Below are positions 34,865 through 41,552 of a stretch of 41,552 nucleotides of DNA, in pieces. The notes beneath the pieces are model-generated. The model saw only the letters and a program-made list of their open reading frames with translations. It was not told where the DNA came from and ran no database searches. Position 1 is the stretch's first letter; every line of letters starts with the position of its first letter. Source of the stretch: Lentisphaeria bacterium (GTDB lineage Bacteria; Verrucomicrobiota; Lentisphaeria; Victivallales; Victivallaceae); contig JAFVPG010000166.1 in NCBI GenBank assembly GCA_017505415.1, forward strand, positions 1-41,552, given 5' to 3'. The position numbers were made by a program, and so were the translations under genes.

Positions 34865-36061
34865 ATGTCTGAAAAACTGAAAAAAGCGTTGGAACTGCAC
34901 AAAAAATGGTTCCTTGAATCAGGAATCATGCCCGATAACGGGAAACTTGGCATCGCAGAAAGAGTCCTTCTAACCGTAAATAATTCCGCCGCAGAAAAAG
35001 CAATGTCAAGCTTTCCGGCATGGACATACTTCGGCAACGGATGTTTTCTGGAACAGCGGCGTGCAGACTGCTGTTTTGAAACTGCATACTATTTCCTCCG
35101 CCGGTTTCAACTTTTCAATGATCCGCAAGACCGTGAAATCTGCAGCAACATGCTGAATTATCTCTATCGCCGCTCCGGCATGCTCAGCCGCGACCCGCAA
35201 ATCACCACCTGCGAAGAGGGCGTTTGGAACTGGAGCGATATACGCTGGACTCCCGCAATCTGGTTCGATGACAACTCATGGTGCATTATTCTCGCCCTGA
35301 CAATCGGCAATATGGATGCTGAATTTGATCAGAAATATGAGATGAAAAAATACGCTCTGCTCGGAGCTGCCGCTATGGTCGGCGGTTTTGAACGTCAGTG
35401 GGCAAAAAATGATGCCCGTGAAGAGGGAAAAGTTTTCTGGTCAGGCAACCTTGAACTGCCGCACTGGGGGGCATTGACGGCAGCAGCTCTGGTTCTGGCT
35501 GCTCAGGAAGAAAAAGATGAAGCTCTGATCAAACGCTATTATGATGCCGACAAAGTTTATTTCGACTTTATAAAAAAGAATCTTGACACCTTCAATTTCA
35601 GTGAATTGAGCTATGCACTTTTGTACTTCGGCATGAGTATGAAACACAATCTGAAAGCGGAAAAAGAAATTCTCGGTGCAGAAATACGCAAAAAACTCCT
35701 TGACAACTGCGACAAGGAAAATTTGTGTCTGCCTTCAACTCATTATGAAGCCCCCAAAGGCGGCGCACTTGCCGACCTTATCTACACAATGAACTGGTTC
35801 TATACCGCAATGGTCGTTTTTGAAAAAGAACTTCCCACAAAAGAAGGCGGAGAATGGCTGAAAAAATTCTCTGTATTTCTCGCCGATATTCAGGATACAT
35901 GCAGTCAGAAAGAACTTTGCGGCTGCTGGAGAGGGATGTATGATATAAGCAACCATTCCTGGGGCGGCGGCGATTGCTACGAAGGCGGCGCAAACAGCAT
36001 TTATTCCGGCTGGACCAATGCTCCCATAGGCTGGTCTCTCGCCGAATGCTGTAATAATTAA
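34865..36061 (+). CDS. Putative alpha/alpha-barrel glycosidase-like protein, family unknown
   Basis: A 398-residue protein without a signal peptide. Its alternating helical stretches, aromatic residues and conserved-looking acidic pairs suggest an (alpha/alpha)6-barrel, the fold of several glycosidase and epimerase families. The segment IWFDDNSWCIILALTIG (D135, D136) recalls the double-Asp site of GH76-type alpha-1,6-mannanases, and GGDCYEGGANSIYSGW near the end looks like an active-site loop. This is a weak resemblance, not a family assignment. AAGGAG lies nine bases before the ATG. It is divergent from the second GntR-led operon, so a part in the same glycan pathway is plausible. Confidence 0.7.
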   Translation: MSEKLKKALELHKKWFLESGIMPDNGKLGIAERVLLTVNNSAAEKAMSSFPAWTYFGNGCFLEQRRADCCFETAYYFLRRFQLFNDPQDREICSNMLNYLYRRSGMLSRDPQITTCEEGVWNWSDIRWTPAIWFDDNSWCIILALTIGNMDAEFDQKYEMKKYALLGAAAMVGGFERQWAKNDAREEGKVFWSGNLELPHWGALTAAALVLAAQEEKDEALIKRYYDADKVYFDFIKKNLDTFNFSELSYALLYFGMSMKHNLKAEKEILGAEIRKKLLDNCDKENLCLPSTHYEAPKGGALADLIYTMNWFYTAMVVFEKELPTKEGGEWLKKFSVFLADIQDTCSQKELCGCWRGMYDISNHSWGGGDCYEGGANSIYSGWTNAPIGWSLAECCNN

Positions 36062-36089
36062 TAAAAAACTGTTTTATAAAAACATCTGC

Positions 36090-36127
36090 CGGACTCACAT
36101 TTATCAACATCAGTAAATGTGAGTCCG
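36090..36127. terminator. Bidirectional terminator hairpin between convergent genes
   Basis: CGGACTCACATTTA (36090-36103) and TAAATGTGAGTCCG (36114-36127) form a perfect 14-bp stem with a 10-base loop. It separates the plus-strand gene ending at 36061 from pdxJ, which ends at 36161 on the minus strand. A TTTTTA tract follows a few bases after the stem on the minus strand; the plus side has only AAAATTTT. Confidence 0.75.
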
Positions 36128-36160
36128 ACAAAATTTTCCAGTCAAAATAATATCAAATTT

Positions 36161-36877
36161 TTATCCCTTGTATTTGCGCATGAGAGCGCACATCTCACGG
36201 GTAGCCTGTTCCATACCGACCTCAATCGCTCTGCCGACGATGGAATGACCGATATTCAATTCATGCAATCCGGGAATAGTCAGAATACCTTCAATATTGA
36301 CATAATCTATTCCATGACCGGCATTGACTTTGAGACCGAGAGAAGTTGCAAACGCCGCCCCTTCCCGCAAGCGCACAAGCTCCTGCTGTTGTGCTTCGCC
36401 GACAGCATTTGAATAAGTCCCGGTATGCAGTTCAATATAATCACTGCCGACATCTGAAGCCGCCTGGATCTGTTCTTCAACAGGGTCAATGAAAAGACTT
36501 ACAATAATACCTTCTGCATGCAGTCTTTCGATCGCAGAAGCAATATAAGTCTGTCTGGCAATAACATCGAGACCGCCTTCTGTAGTAAGTTCCTGACGTT
36601 TTTCCGGCACCAGACAACAGCTGTGCGGTTTAACTTCACAGGCAATGGCAATCATTTCGTCGGTTGCCGCCATTTCCATATTGAGACGCTTTACGACTTT
36701 GACAAGTTCACGGATGTCAGCATCATTGATATGCCGTCTGTCTTCACGCAAATGAGCAGTGATTCCCCATGCTCCGCCTTTTTCGCAGGCGATAGCAGCA
36801 GTTACGGGACTCGGATATTTGGCAAGCCGAGCCTGTCTTACAGTTGCTACATGATCAACATTTACACCTAAATTCAT
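36161..36877 (-). CDS. pdxJ: Pyridoxine 5'-phosphate synthase PdxJ
   Basis: A 238-residue TIM-barrel enzyme that condenses 1-deoxyxylulose 5-phosphate with 3-amino-2-oxopropyl phosphate. Diagnostic motifs are LGVNVDHVATVRQAR at the N-terminus, ITAHLREDRRHI, SLFIDP, ELHTGTYSNA, LKVNAGHGIDYVN and NIGHSIVGRAIEVG. GAGG precedes the ATG. It is the last gene of the leftward operon; pdxA is not in the window. Confidence 0.96.
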   Translation of the reverse strand: MNLGVNVDHVATVRQARLAKYPSPVTAAIACEKGGAWGITAHLREDRRHINDADIRELVKVVKRLNMEMAATDEMIAIACEVKPHSCCLVPEKRQELTTEGGLDVIARQTYIASAIERLHAEGIIVSLFIDPVEEQIQAASDVGSDYIELHTGTYSNAVGEAQQQELVRLREGAAFATSLGLKVNAGHGIDYVNIEGILTIPGLHELNIGHSIVGRAIEVGMEQATREMCALMRKYKG

Positions 36878-36885
36878 TTTTTACC

Positions 36886-37644
36886 TCATCTTTCTTTATC
36901 AATTTTAAAAAACTGTTCTATATCAGTTTGAACAGATTGAAAATTTATATTTCCTGAAGGGCAAAGGAAGAAATCACATTTTGCCCCTTTCTCTTCAAAA
37001 TAATCCATTATTTTGCTGATAGTCTGCGGATTTATTTTGTTTCCGAGGGCGGCATCATAAAGAAAATTAACTGTTCCGATGTCAAATTCGACCGGCATAA
37101 GCATGGTACATATCTCTTCCCGGTCAAAACCGCTTTCGTGGATATGCATATCCACTGCATAATTCATGCCGCACATGGATTTTTGACGGAACTCAGATGC
37201 AAGATAAACAGTTTCAGCCATATCAGCAGCAGGCAAACGCAGAAGCAGTTCCGCTTCAATACCATGTTCATACATTATACCTTTGACTAACGCAAGGATT
37301 TTACGCAGATTAATGCAAAGCCCCTCATCCCGCAGGACTCCGGCAATATCAAAATCAAAAAATACTTTTCTGACACCTGCCATTGCATAAATTTCCATTT
37401 GCCGTGACAATGAATCAAGATATTCCGTCTGCAATTTGAAACCTGACTCCAATATCAGGCGATTCAAACGGGCTGAAACAGGATTTCTGACACTCAGAGA
37501 ATTACAGGATATTTTGCGCATTTTCCGCATGAACGGATAATTATTGAAAATCTCTGTATCTACTTGCAAATCAATACTCTGCAAAATATTATTTTCAGGA
37601 ATACTTTCAAAAAGTTCCCATGAATCAACAGTCAGTCCCGCCAT
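36886..37644 (-). CDS. Conserved-looking protein of unknown function
   Basis: A 252-residue soluble protein that I do not recognise. It has no signal peptide or membrane helix. Alternating strands and helices (QMEIYAMAGVRKVFFDFDI; HGIEAELLLRLPA; GMNYAVDMHIHESGFD; MPVEFDIGTVNFLYD) suggest a TIM-barrel-like fold of the sugar-phosphate isomerase/AP-endonuclease type; the acidic and His residues in VDMHIHE could bind a metal. Its ATG shares one base with the ribE stop (TGATG), and pdxJ starts 8 bp after it. This tight coupling between two B-vitamin genes suggests a related role, but no function can be named. Confidence 0.7.
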   Translation of the reverse strand: MAGLTVDSWELFESIPENNILQSIDLQVDTEIFNNYPFMRKMRKISCNSLSVRNPVSARLNRLILESGFKLQTEYLDSLSRQMEIYAMAGVRKVFFDFDIAGVLRDEGLCINLRKILALVKGIMYEHGIEAELLLRLPAADMAETVYLASEFRQKSMCGMNYAVDMHIHESGFDREEICTMLMPVEFDIGTVNFLYDAALGNKINPQTISKIMDYFEEKGAKCDFFLCPSGNINFQSVQTDIEQFFKIDKER

Positions 37645-38300
37645 CAGAGCAATCCCGCATTCATAAGTTTTTCCATTGTTATTTCTGAAGAACCGGCGCC
37701 ATTTGCCATATAAGTCTGAACCATGGAATAGACATATTTGCCGAGAACATCAGTTTCAATATTGACAATATCTCCTCTGTGCAGTGAACCGAGTACGGTA
37801 TCATTCAAAGTCAGAGGAATCAGATGGACACCGAAACAGCGGTTGTCAAGTTCAACCAGAGTCAGAGAAACTCCATTGATTGCAATGCTGCCTTTGGGTA
37901 CAAAATATGGACGCAATTCTTTTATCATACGGATTTTCAGAACATAATCATTGCCTTCTCTGGCAAAAGAGAGAACTTCACTTGTCCCGTCAACATGACC
38001 CGATACGATATGTCCACCCATTCTGCCTGACGGCTGCATGGCACGTTCAAGATTGACCATCTGCCGTGCTTTCAGCAGACCGAGATTGGTTTTTTTCAAA
38101 GTTTCTTCGAGGGTGAAAAATTCAAGAGAGCCGTCTCCGTGAACTTTTTCCAGACTGAGACAGCAGCCGTTAACGCTGACACTTTCACCTATTATTGGAT
38201 CAATAAACTTTTTTTCGGGACGGATGAGCAGCCTTGCGGAATCTGCACTTTTATTTCTTGAAATAAATTCTCCTTTTGATTCTATAATTCCTGTAAACAT
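37644..38300 (-). CDS. ribE: Riboflavin synthase alpha chain
   Basis: A 218-residue protein of two lumazine-binding repeats, making riboflavin from two dimethylribityllumazine molecules. The N-terminus MFTGIIESKGEF is diagnostic; each repeat has its own core (SVSVNGCCLSLE with MGGHIVSGHVDG, and SIAINGVSLTLVE). Length is normal. AAGGAG precedes the ATG. It follows the secreted protease gene by 9 bp. The rest of riboflavin synthesis visible here (ribH, ribD) lies 14-22 kb away on the same strand. Confidence 0.96.
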   Translation of the reverse strand: MFTGIIESKGEFISRNKSADSARLLIRPEKKFIDPIIGESVSVNGCCLSLEKVHGDGSLEFFTLEETLKKTNLGLLKARQMVNLERAMQPSGRMGGHIVSGHVDGTSEVLSFAREGNDYVLKIRMIKELRPYFVPKGSIAINGVSLTLVELDNRCFGVHLIPLTLNDTVLGSLHRGDIVNIETDVLGKYVYSMVQTYMANGAGSSEITMEKLMNAGLL

Positions 38301-38309
38301 ATTTTCTCC

Positions 38310-39623
38310 TTATTTCGGCATGATTTTAGCAAGCATGAGAGTTCTTGCCCATGCATCCTGCATACGCATGAATTTGCGTTCATGTCCTTTTCCCCAGCTG
38401 TCAGTATAAATTATTGATTTCAAACCGTCACAGCCATTGATAATATTCATATGCAGAGTAACATTCCCGATCCGTTGTCCGGGCTTGCTTTTCTCAAAAA
38501 CAAATGCGATCCAAATCAGCGGAACTCCATTATTTATAGAATTGCGTATTGCAACTTTGAAACGGTCATAATTTTTCTCATCTTCCATGCGTGCCTTCAG
38601 AAATGCGTCATAGAAATATACGTTGAAAAATGTGTTGAAATCAAAAGTACGGTCTTTTCCGGAAGATGAGAGCAGTTTCTTGAACTTGTAACGTTTATAT
38701 TTTTTTTTGGCGGCAAAATCATTATAGACATCATGAAATCTTTTAAAATTGCTTACATTGCTGAAAATTTTTTCAGTCATAACTTTTTCAACTTTGACAT
38801 TCAGTTTTGCACTGTTTTTTTCAATGACATTGAAAAGGATTTCTGCATTGGTTCCTCTGGCAGAATCACTTTGAGCGATCTGGGCAATTATCTGCTGATC
38901 GACCTCCGCTCCGTAATACTTCATGATACGTTCAACGGTAGCGGCGGCACAATAACCTTTCTGACCCTGATTTACCATCGGAATATCCAAATACCGGACA
39001 TTGCCGTCTGATTTTTTTACATTTTCTTTCAGGGATTTAAGGTTGACATCTGCACGGATCGTCTTTTTTAATGCCACGGATTTGCCGGAGGGATAAATTT
39101 TAAGTTGGATATATTCCGGAGATTTGCTGCGGCGGCTGAATTGCAGAATATAATCACTGAAATCATCAGTATACTTGACAGATTGAACGACAGATTTATC
39201 AAATTTGACATTTTCGACGGTTGTTTTTTGACATTGCAGAACCGAAGTAATAAATTTTGTCACAGTTTTCTGTATGTCCAAAAATCTTTTTTCCTCTATT
39301 TTGCCTGAATCTCCCCGATTGTAAAACGAGACCAAGACTGACTGAAGTTTACGCTGTTTGAAATAAAACAACATCTCCGCAATATTCATATCCTTAAAAG
39401 TTATCCGGTCTTTGCTCTCTTTGATATTATAACGCATTATATTATCAAATTCATCCTGTGCCTTCAGATTCACACCGAGAACAATACTGACCTGCTGCGG
39501 ATTCAACGACCATATTTTATCTTTGTTTTCCGAGAAAAATTTTTCAATATCCGCATCTGCTCCATAAAGAGCTGAAATGCAGATTGTGAACAGAAGGATT
39601 AAAAATATTCTGACTTTTCTCAT
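38310..39623 (-). CDS. Secreted C39-like cysteine protease
   Basis: A 437-residue protein with a signal peptide (MRKVRIFLILLFTICISALYG). Residues 22-205 are a charged region without known domain. From about 210 a C39-like papain-fold peptidase domain begins: QGQKGYCAAATVERIMKYYG supplies Gln and the catalytic C225, TLHMNIINGCD supplies H391, and IIYTDSWGKG supplies D408. The insertion between Cys and His (about 165 residues, lysine-rich) is longer than in typical bacteriocin-processing C39 domains, and there is no ABC transporter part. The ATG overlaps the U32 stop (ATGA). Substrate unknown; export to periplasm or outside is expected. Confidence 0.8.
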   Translation of the reverse strand: MRKVRIFLILLFTICISALYGADADIEKFFSENKDKIWSLNPQQVSIVLGVNLKAQDEFDNIMRYNIKESKDRITFKDMNIAEMLFYFKQRKLQSVLVSFYNRGDSGKIEEKRFLDIQKTVTKFITSVLQCQKTTVENVKFDKSVVQSVKYTDDFSDYILQFSRRSKSPEYIQLKIYPSGKSVALKKTIRADVNLKSLKENVKKSDGNVRYLDIPMVNQGQKGYCAAATVERIMKYYGAEVDQQIIAQIAQSDSARGTNAEILFNVIEKNSAKLNVKVEKVMTEKIFSNVSNFKRFHDVYNDFAAKKKYKRYKFKKLLSSSGKDRTFDFNTFFNVYFYDAFLKARMEDEKNYDRFKVAIRNSINNGVPLIWIAFVFEKSKPGQRIGNVTLHMNIINGCDGLKSIIYTDSWGKGHERKFMRMQDAWARTLMLAKIMPK

Positions 39624-40894
39624 GCTTCATCCAAGTTTGAAATGTAACCGAATTTTCGCGGTATTTCCTGATAAAAAAGATCGCCCCGCCGAACTTTGCG
39701 GTCGACTTTGAAAGTTATCTGTGAACCCTTTGGGGCAATTTCAGGGTATTTTTCATCAAGCATAAAATGACACTTTTCAAGTTCCATTGCGCCGGTGATT
39801 TTACCTGTAATAAGGGCTTGACCATCCTGCGGAAATTCTCCCGCTTCGAGTGTAATTTCTGCAATCATTGAACGGGCAAAAAAATTGGTGACTCTGCCGA
39901 GAAATTTTTTCTGCACCGGAGACTGATTGCCGGAAAGTTTACTCCATTCATCAAGATTTTCACCGAGATAATAGCCGCCGTGCCAGAATGAACGGTTGAA
40001 AGTCTTTTCCAGGCGTGCCATCAAACGTGATGCACTTTCATCAGAAAGAAATCCTTTCTCTGCAACTTCATCCAATCCTTCACGGTAAACACTCACTACA
40101 TTTGCCACATAATCTGCAGAACGGCCTCTGCCTTCAATTTTGAAAACAGAAGCTCCGCTTTCAAGCAATTCTTTCAAATGATAAAGCATGCAGAGATCTG
40201 TTGGCGACATCACATTTGAATTTTCAAGCAGAAAAGTCATTCCGCTGTCGGCATCTTTTATCTCATATTTGCGGCGGCAGGGCTGAAAACAGCGTCCGCG
40301 GTTGGCAGATTGATTGCAGGAAATCTGGCTCATAAAACATCTGCCGCTCTGGGCAACACACAAAGCACCGTGAATGAATATTTCAATTTTCAGCAAATCT
40401 CCCGACGGTCCGCAAATATTTTCCTCCTTTATGGAACGGCAGATACTTGCAATATCTTCAAGTGCAAGCTCTCTTGCCAACACTACCACATCCGCAAATT
40501 GAGCAGCAAAACGCACAGCTTCAAGATTGGACAGATTCATCTGGACTGACCCGTGAACACTCAACCCGATACTTCGTGCGTATGAAATAACAGCAAAATC
40601 AGAGGCGATAACTGCATCGACTCCGGCTTTTTTGGCATGATCGCACAACTGACGCATTTTCTCAAGTTCACTGTTGAAAATAATAGTGTTCAGCGTCAGA
40701 TAAAGTTTTTTGCCGGCGGCACGGGCAAGGCGTACAACTTCTTCAAGTTCTTCAATTTGAAAATTCATCGTCGCATGAGAACGCATATTCAAATCGCCGA
40801 CGCCGATATAAACCGAGTCAGCACCGCTTCGCAAGGCGGCGGAAAGGGAGGCAAAATCACCTCCCGGAGCCATGATTTCAAAACTGTGGTTCAT
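39620..40894 (-). CDS. U32 family protein, TrhP/YegQ-like
   Basis: A 424-residue U32-family protein. The N-terminal barrel begins EIMAPGGDFASLSAALRSGA. The family signature reads IHGALCVAQSGRCFMSQISC and NRGRCFQPCRR, giving the set of cysteines that probably binds an iron-sulfur cluster. FKIEGRGRSADYVANVVSVY follows, as in YegQ/TrhP. Members of this branch are known to take part in prephenate-dependent hydroxylation of tRNA uridine; older names call them proteases. The ATG at 40894 gives the normal N-terminus and lies just past the stop of the AsmA-like gene. No good ribosome binding site is seen, so translation is probably coupled to that gene. Confidence 0.88.
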   Translation of the reverse strand: MNHSFEIMAPGGDFASLSAALRSGADSVYIGVGDLNMRSHATMNFQIEELEEVVRLARAAGKKLYLTLNTIIFNSELEKMRQLCDHAKKAGVDAVIASDFAVISYARSIGLSVHGSVQMNLSNLEAVRFAAQFADVVVLARELALEDIASICRSIKEENICGPSGDLLKIEIFIHGALCVAQSGRCFMSQISCNQSANRGRCFQPCRRKYEIKDADSGMTFLLENSNVMSPTDLCMLYHLKELLESGASVFKIEGRGRSADYVANVVSVYREGLDEVAEKGFLSDESASRLMARLEKTFNRSFWHGGYYLGENLDEWSKLSGNQSPVQKKFLGRVTNFFARSMIAEITLEAGEFPQDGQALITGKITGAMELEKCHFMLDEKYPEIAPKGSQITFKVDRKVRRGDLFYQEIPRKFGYISNLDEA

Positions 40895-40895
40895 T

Positions 40896-41552
40896 TTATT
40901 TTGAGAAAATATTTTTAAGTGATTTACCTGCATCATTGATGGCTTTACCGGCATTGTTAACGACATCACCGGTGGACTTGGCAGCATCGCTGAGACCTTT
41001 TCCGATATTGTCTACACCTTTGCCGACAGCTTTGGCTGCCTGCACGACACAATCGAGAATAGCGTCATAGACGACTGCGACAAATTCTGTAATAGGCTTG
41101 CCATCACCGACGTCAGTAAGTTCCATTGAAGGAATGGGCCACGGAACTTTGAGCATAGTGAAATCAGATTTGGCGATTTTGAAATGACGGATAACCATTT
41201 TTGGGGGTTCTTTTTCCGGTTTTGATGTATCTTTGGCAGGTTCTTCTTTTTCTTTTTTCTTGCCGTCATCAGGTTTCTTTAATCCTTTGCTGATGTCTTC
41301 GAGGTTATTTGTTCCGAGTTTCAGCTCCAGAGTGGCATGCATATCTTCAATGATGATGTCGGCGATTTCGATTTTAGGAGAAGCGAGAGTCAACATTTTG
41401 AGATCGACGTAAAAATGTCCGAGTTCAAAAGCATACGGAGCTGTATATCCTTCAGGATTATGCACTTTCATATTTTTGATACGCACTGCACCATCAAAAA
41501 TATTGATAAATGCCGAGCCTATTTCGACTTTTACTTTCAAAATCTGTGATGC
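40896..41552 (-). CDS. AsmA-like protein, N-terminal part outside the window
   Basis: The reading frame is open to the window edge, so the gene is partial; 218 codons are visible. ASQILKVKVEIGSAFINIF and VRIKNMKVHNPEGYTAPYAF match the repeated beta-strand pattern of AsmA/DUF748-type proteins, which lie in the periplasm and are linked to lipid transport or outer-membrane assembly. The middle is a Lys/Glu-rich linker (about 27 residues), then another short beta part (MVIRHFKIAKSDFTMLKVPW). The tail is a set of short repeats with GKG, AGK and DAGK spacing, likely an amphipathic helix. A TTG at 41540 is not a credible start. The signal or membrane anchor expected upstream is not visible. Confidence 0.7.
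   Translation of the reverse strand, partial: ASQILKVKVEIGSAFINIFDGAVRIKNMKVHNPEGYTAPYAFELGHFYVDLKMLTLASPKIEIADIIIEDMHATLELKLGTNNLEDISKGLKKPDDGKKKEKEEPAKDTSKPEKEPPKMVIRHFKIAKSDFTMLKVPWPIPSMELTDVGDGKPITEFVAVVYDAILDCVVQAAKAVGKGVDNIGKGLSDAAKSTGDVVNNAGKAINDAGKSLKNIFSK

Noticed and set aside
40895-40987. Upstream start for the U32 protein at 40987
   Set aside because: It would add 31 residues overlapping the AsmA-like gene, without family likeness; ATG 40894 gives the normal N-terminus.
1-41552. CRISPR arrays, IS elements, prophage genes, tRNA or rRNA
   Set aside because: I looked for regular direct repeats, transposase or integrase motifs and tRNA-like ends and found none that I could support.

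Overview
The window fits a chromosomal segment of an anaerobic, probably gut-associated member of the Lentisphaerota (Victivallis-like) or a close PVC relative. This rests on context, not a marker-gene search: a trimeric [FeFe] hydrogenase, GntR-type regulators fused to LacI-like sensor domains, a prepilin-like protein with a C-terminal H-X9-DG motif next to glycoside hydrolases, very large secreted multidomain hydrolases, and an AsmA-like protein, in a moderately AT-rich genome. No rRNA, tRNA, CRISPR array, prophage or insertion sequence was recognised.

Layout. 1-242: non-coding, a GC-rich patch and two inverted repeats. 243-2464: an autoregulated two-gene unit (GntR/LacI-type regulator, GH130 phosphorylase). 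2512-6766: hydC-hydB-hydA (minus strand), ended by a strong terminator and preceded by a leader with its own promoter and a terminator-like hairpin. 7457-12926 (plus strand): purL in a PurS-PurL fused form without glutaminase, dus, a small lipoprotein and a lipoate-protein ligase. 12933-25694 (minus strand): a long translation and cofactor cluster in the order thrS, infC, rpmI, rplT, pheS, pheT, nadA, ribH, nusB, ftsY, ribD and two GT2 glycosyltransferases. 25769-34685 (minus strand): an autoregulated glycan unit (regulator, prepilin-like protein, 1479-residue secreted GH42-like protein, GH38-like alpha-mannosidase) ended by a strong terminator. 34782-36061 (plus strand): a divergent gene for a putative alpha/alpha-barrel protein. 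36090-41552 (minus strand): AsmA-like protein (cut by the window edge), U32 protein, secreted C39-like protease, ribE, an unknown gene, pdxJ.

How the parts relate. The clearest new signal is that the two regulator genes, 32 kb apart, have nearly the same promoter-operator: a sigma70-type promoter whose -10 is TATATT, followed at once by a shared site of the form TATGGTAAA...CAAAGTAAA. One regulator heads a GH130 gene (mannoside phosphorylase family) and the other a GH38-like gene with the zinc and nucleophile residues in place. A coordinated mannose-glycan regulon under two paralogous autoregulators is a reasonable inference. Other points of interest are the non-AUG start of infC behind AGGAGG, a threonyl-tRNA synthetase without the TGS domain, the leader of the hydrogenase operon, and an unknown gene translationally coupled between ribE and pdxJ.
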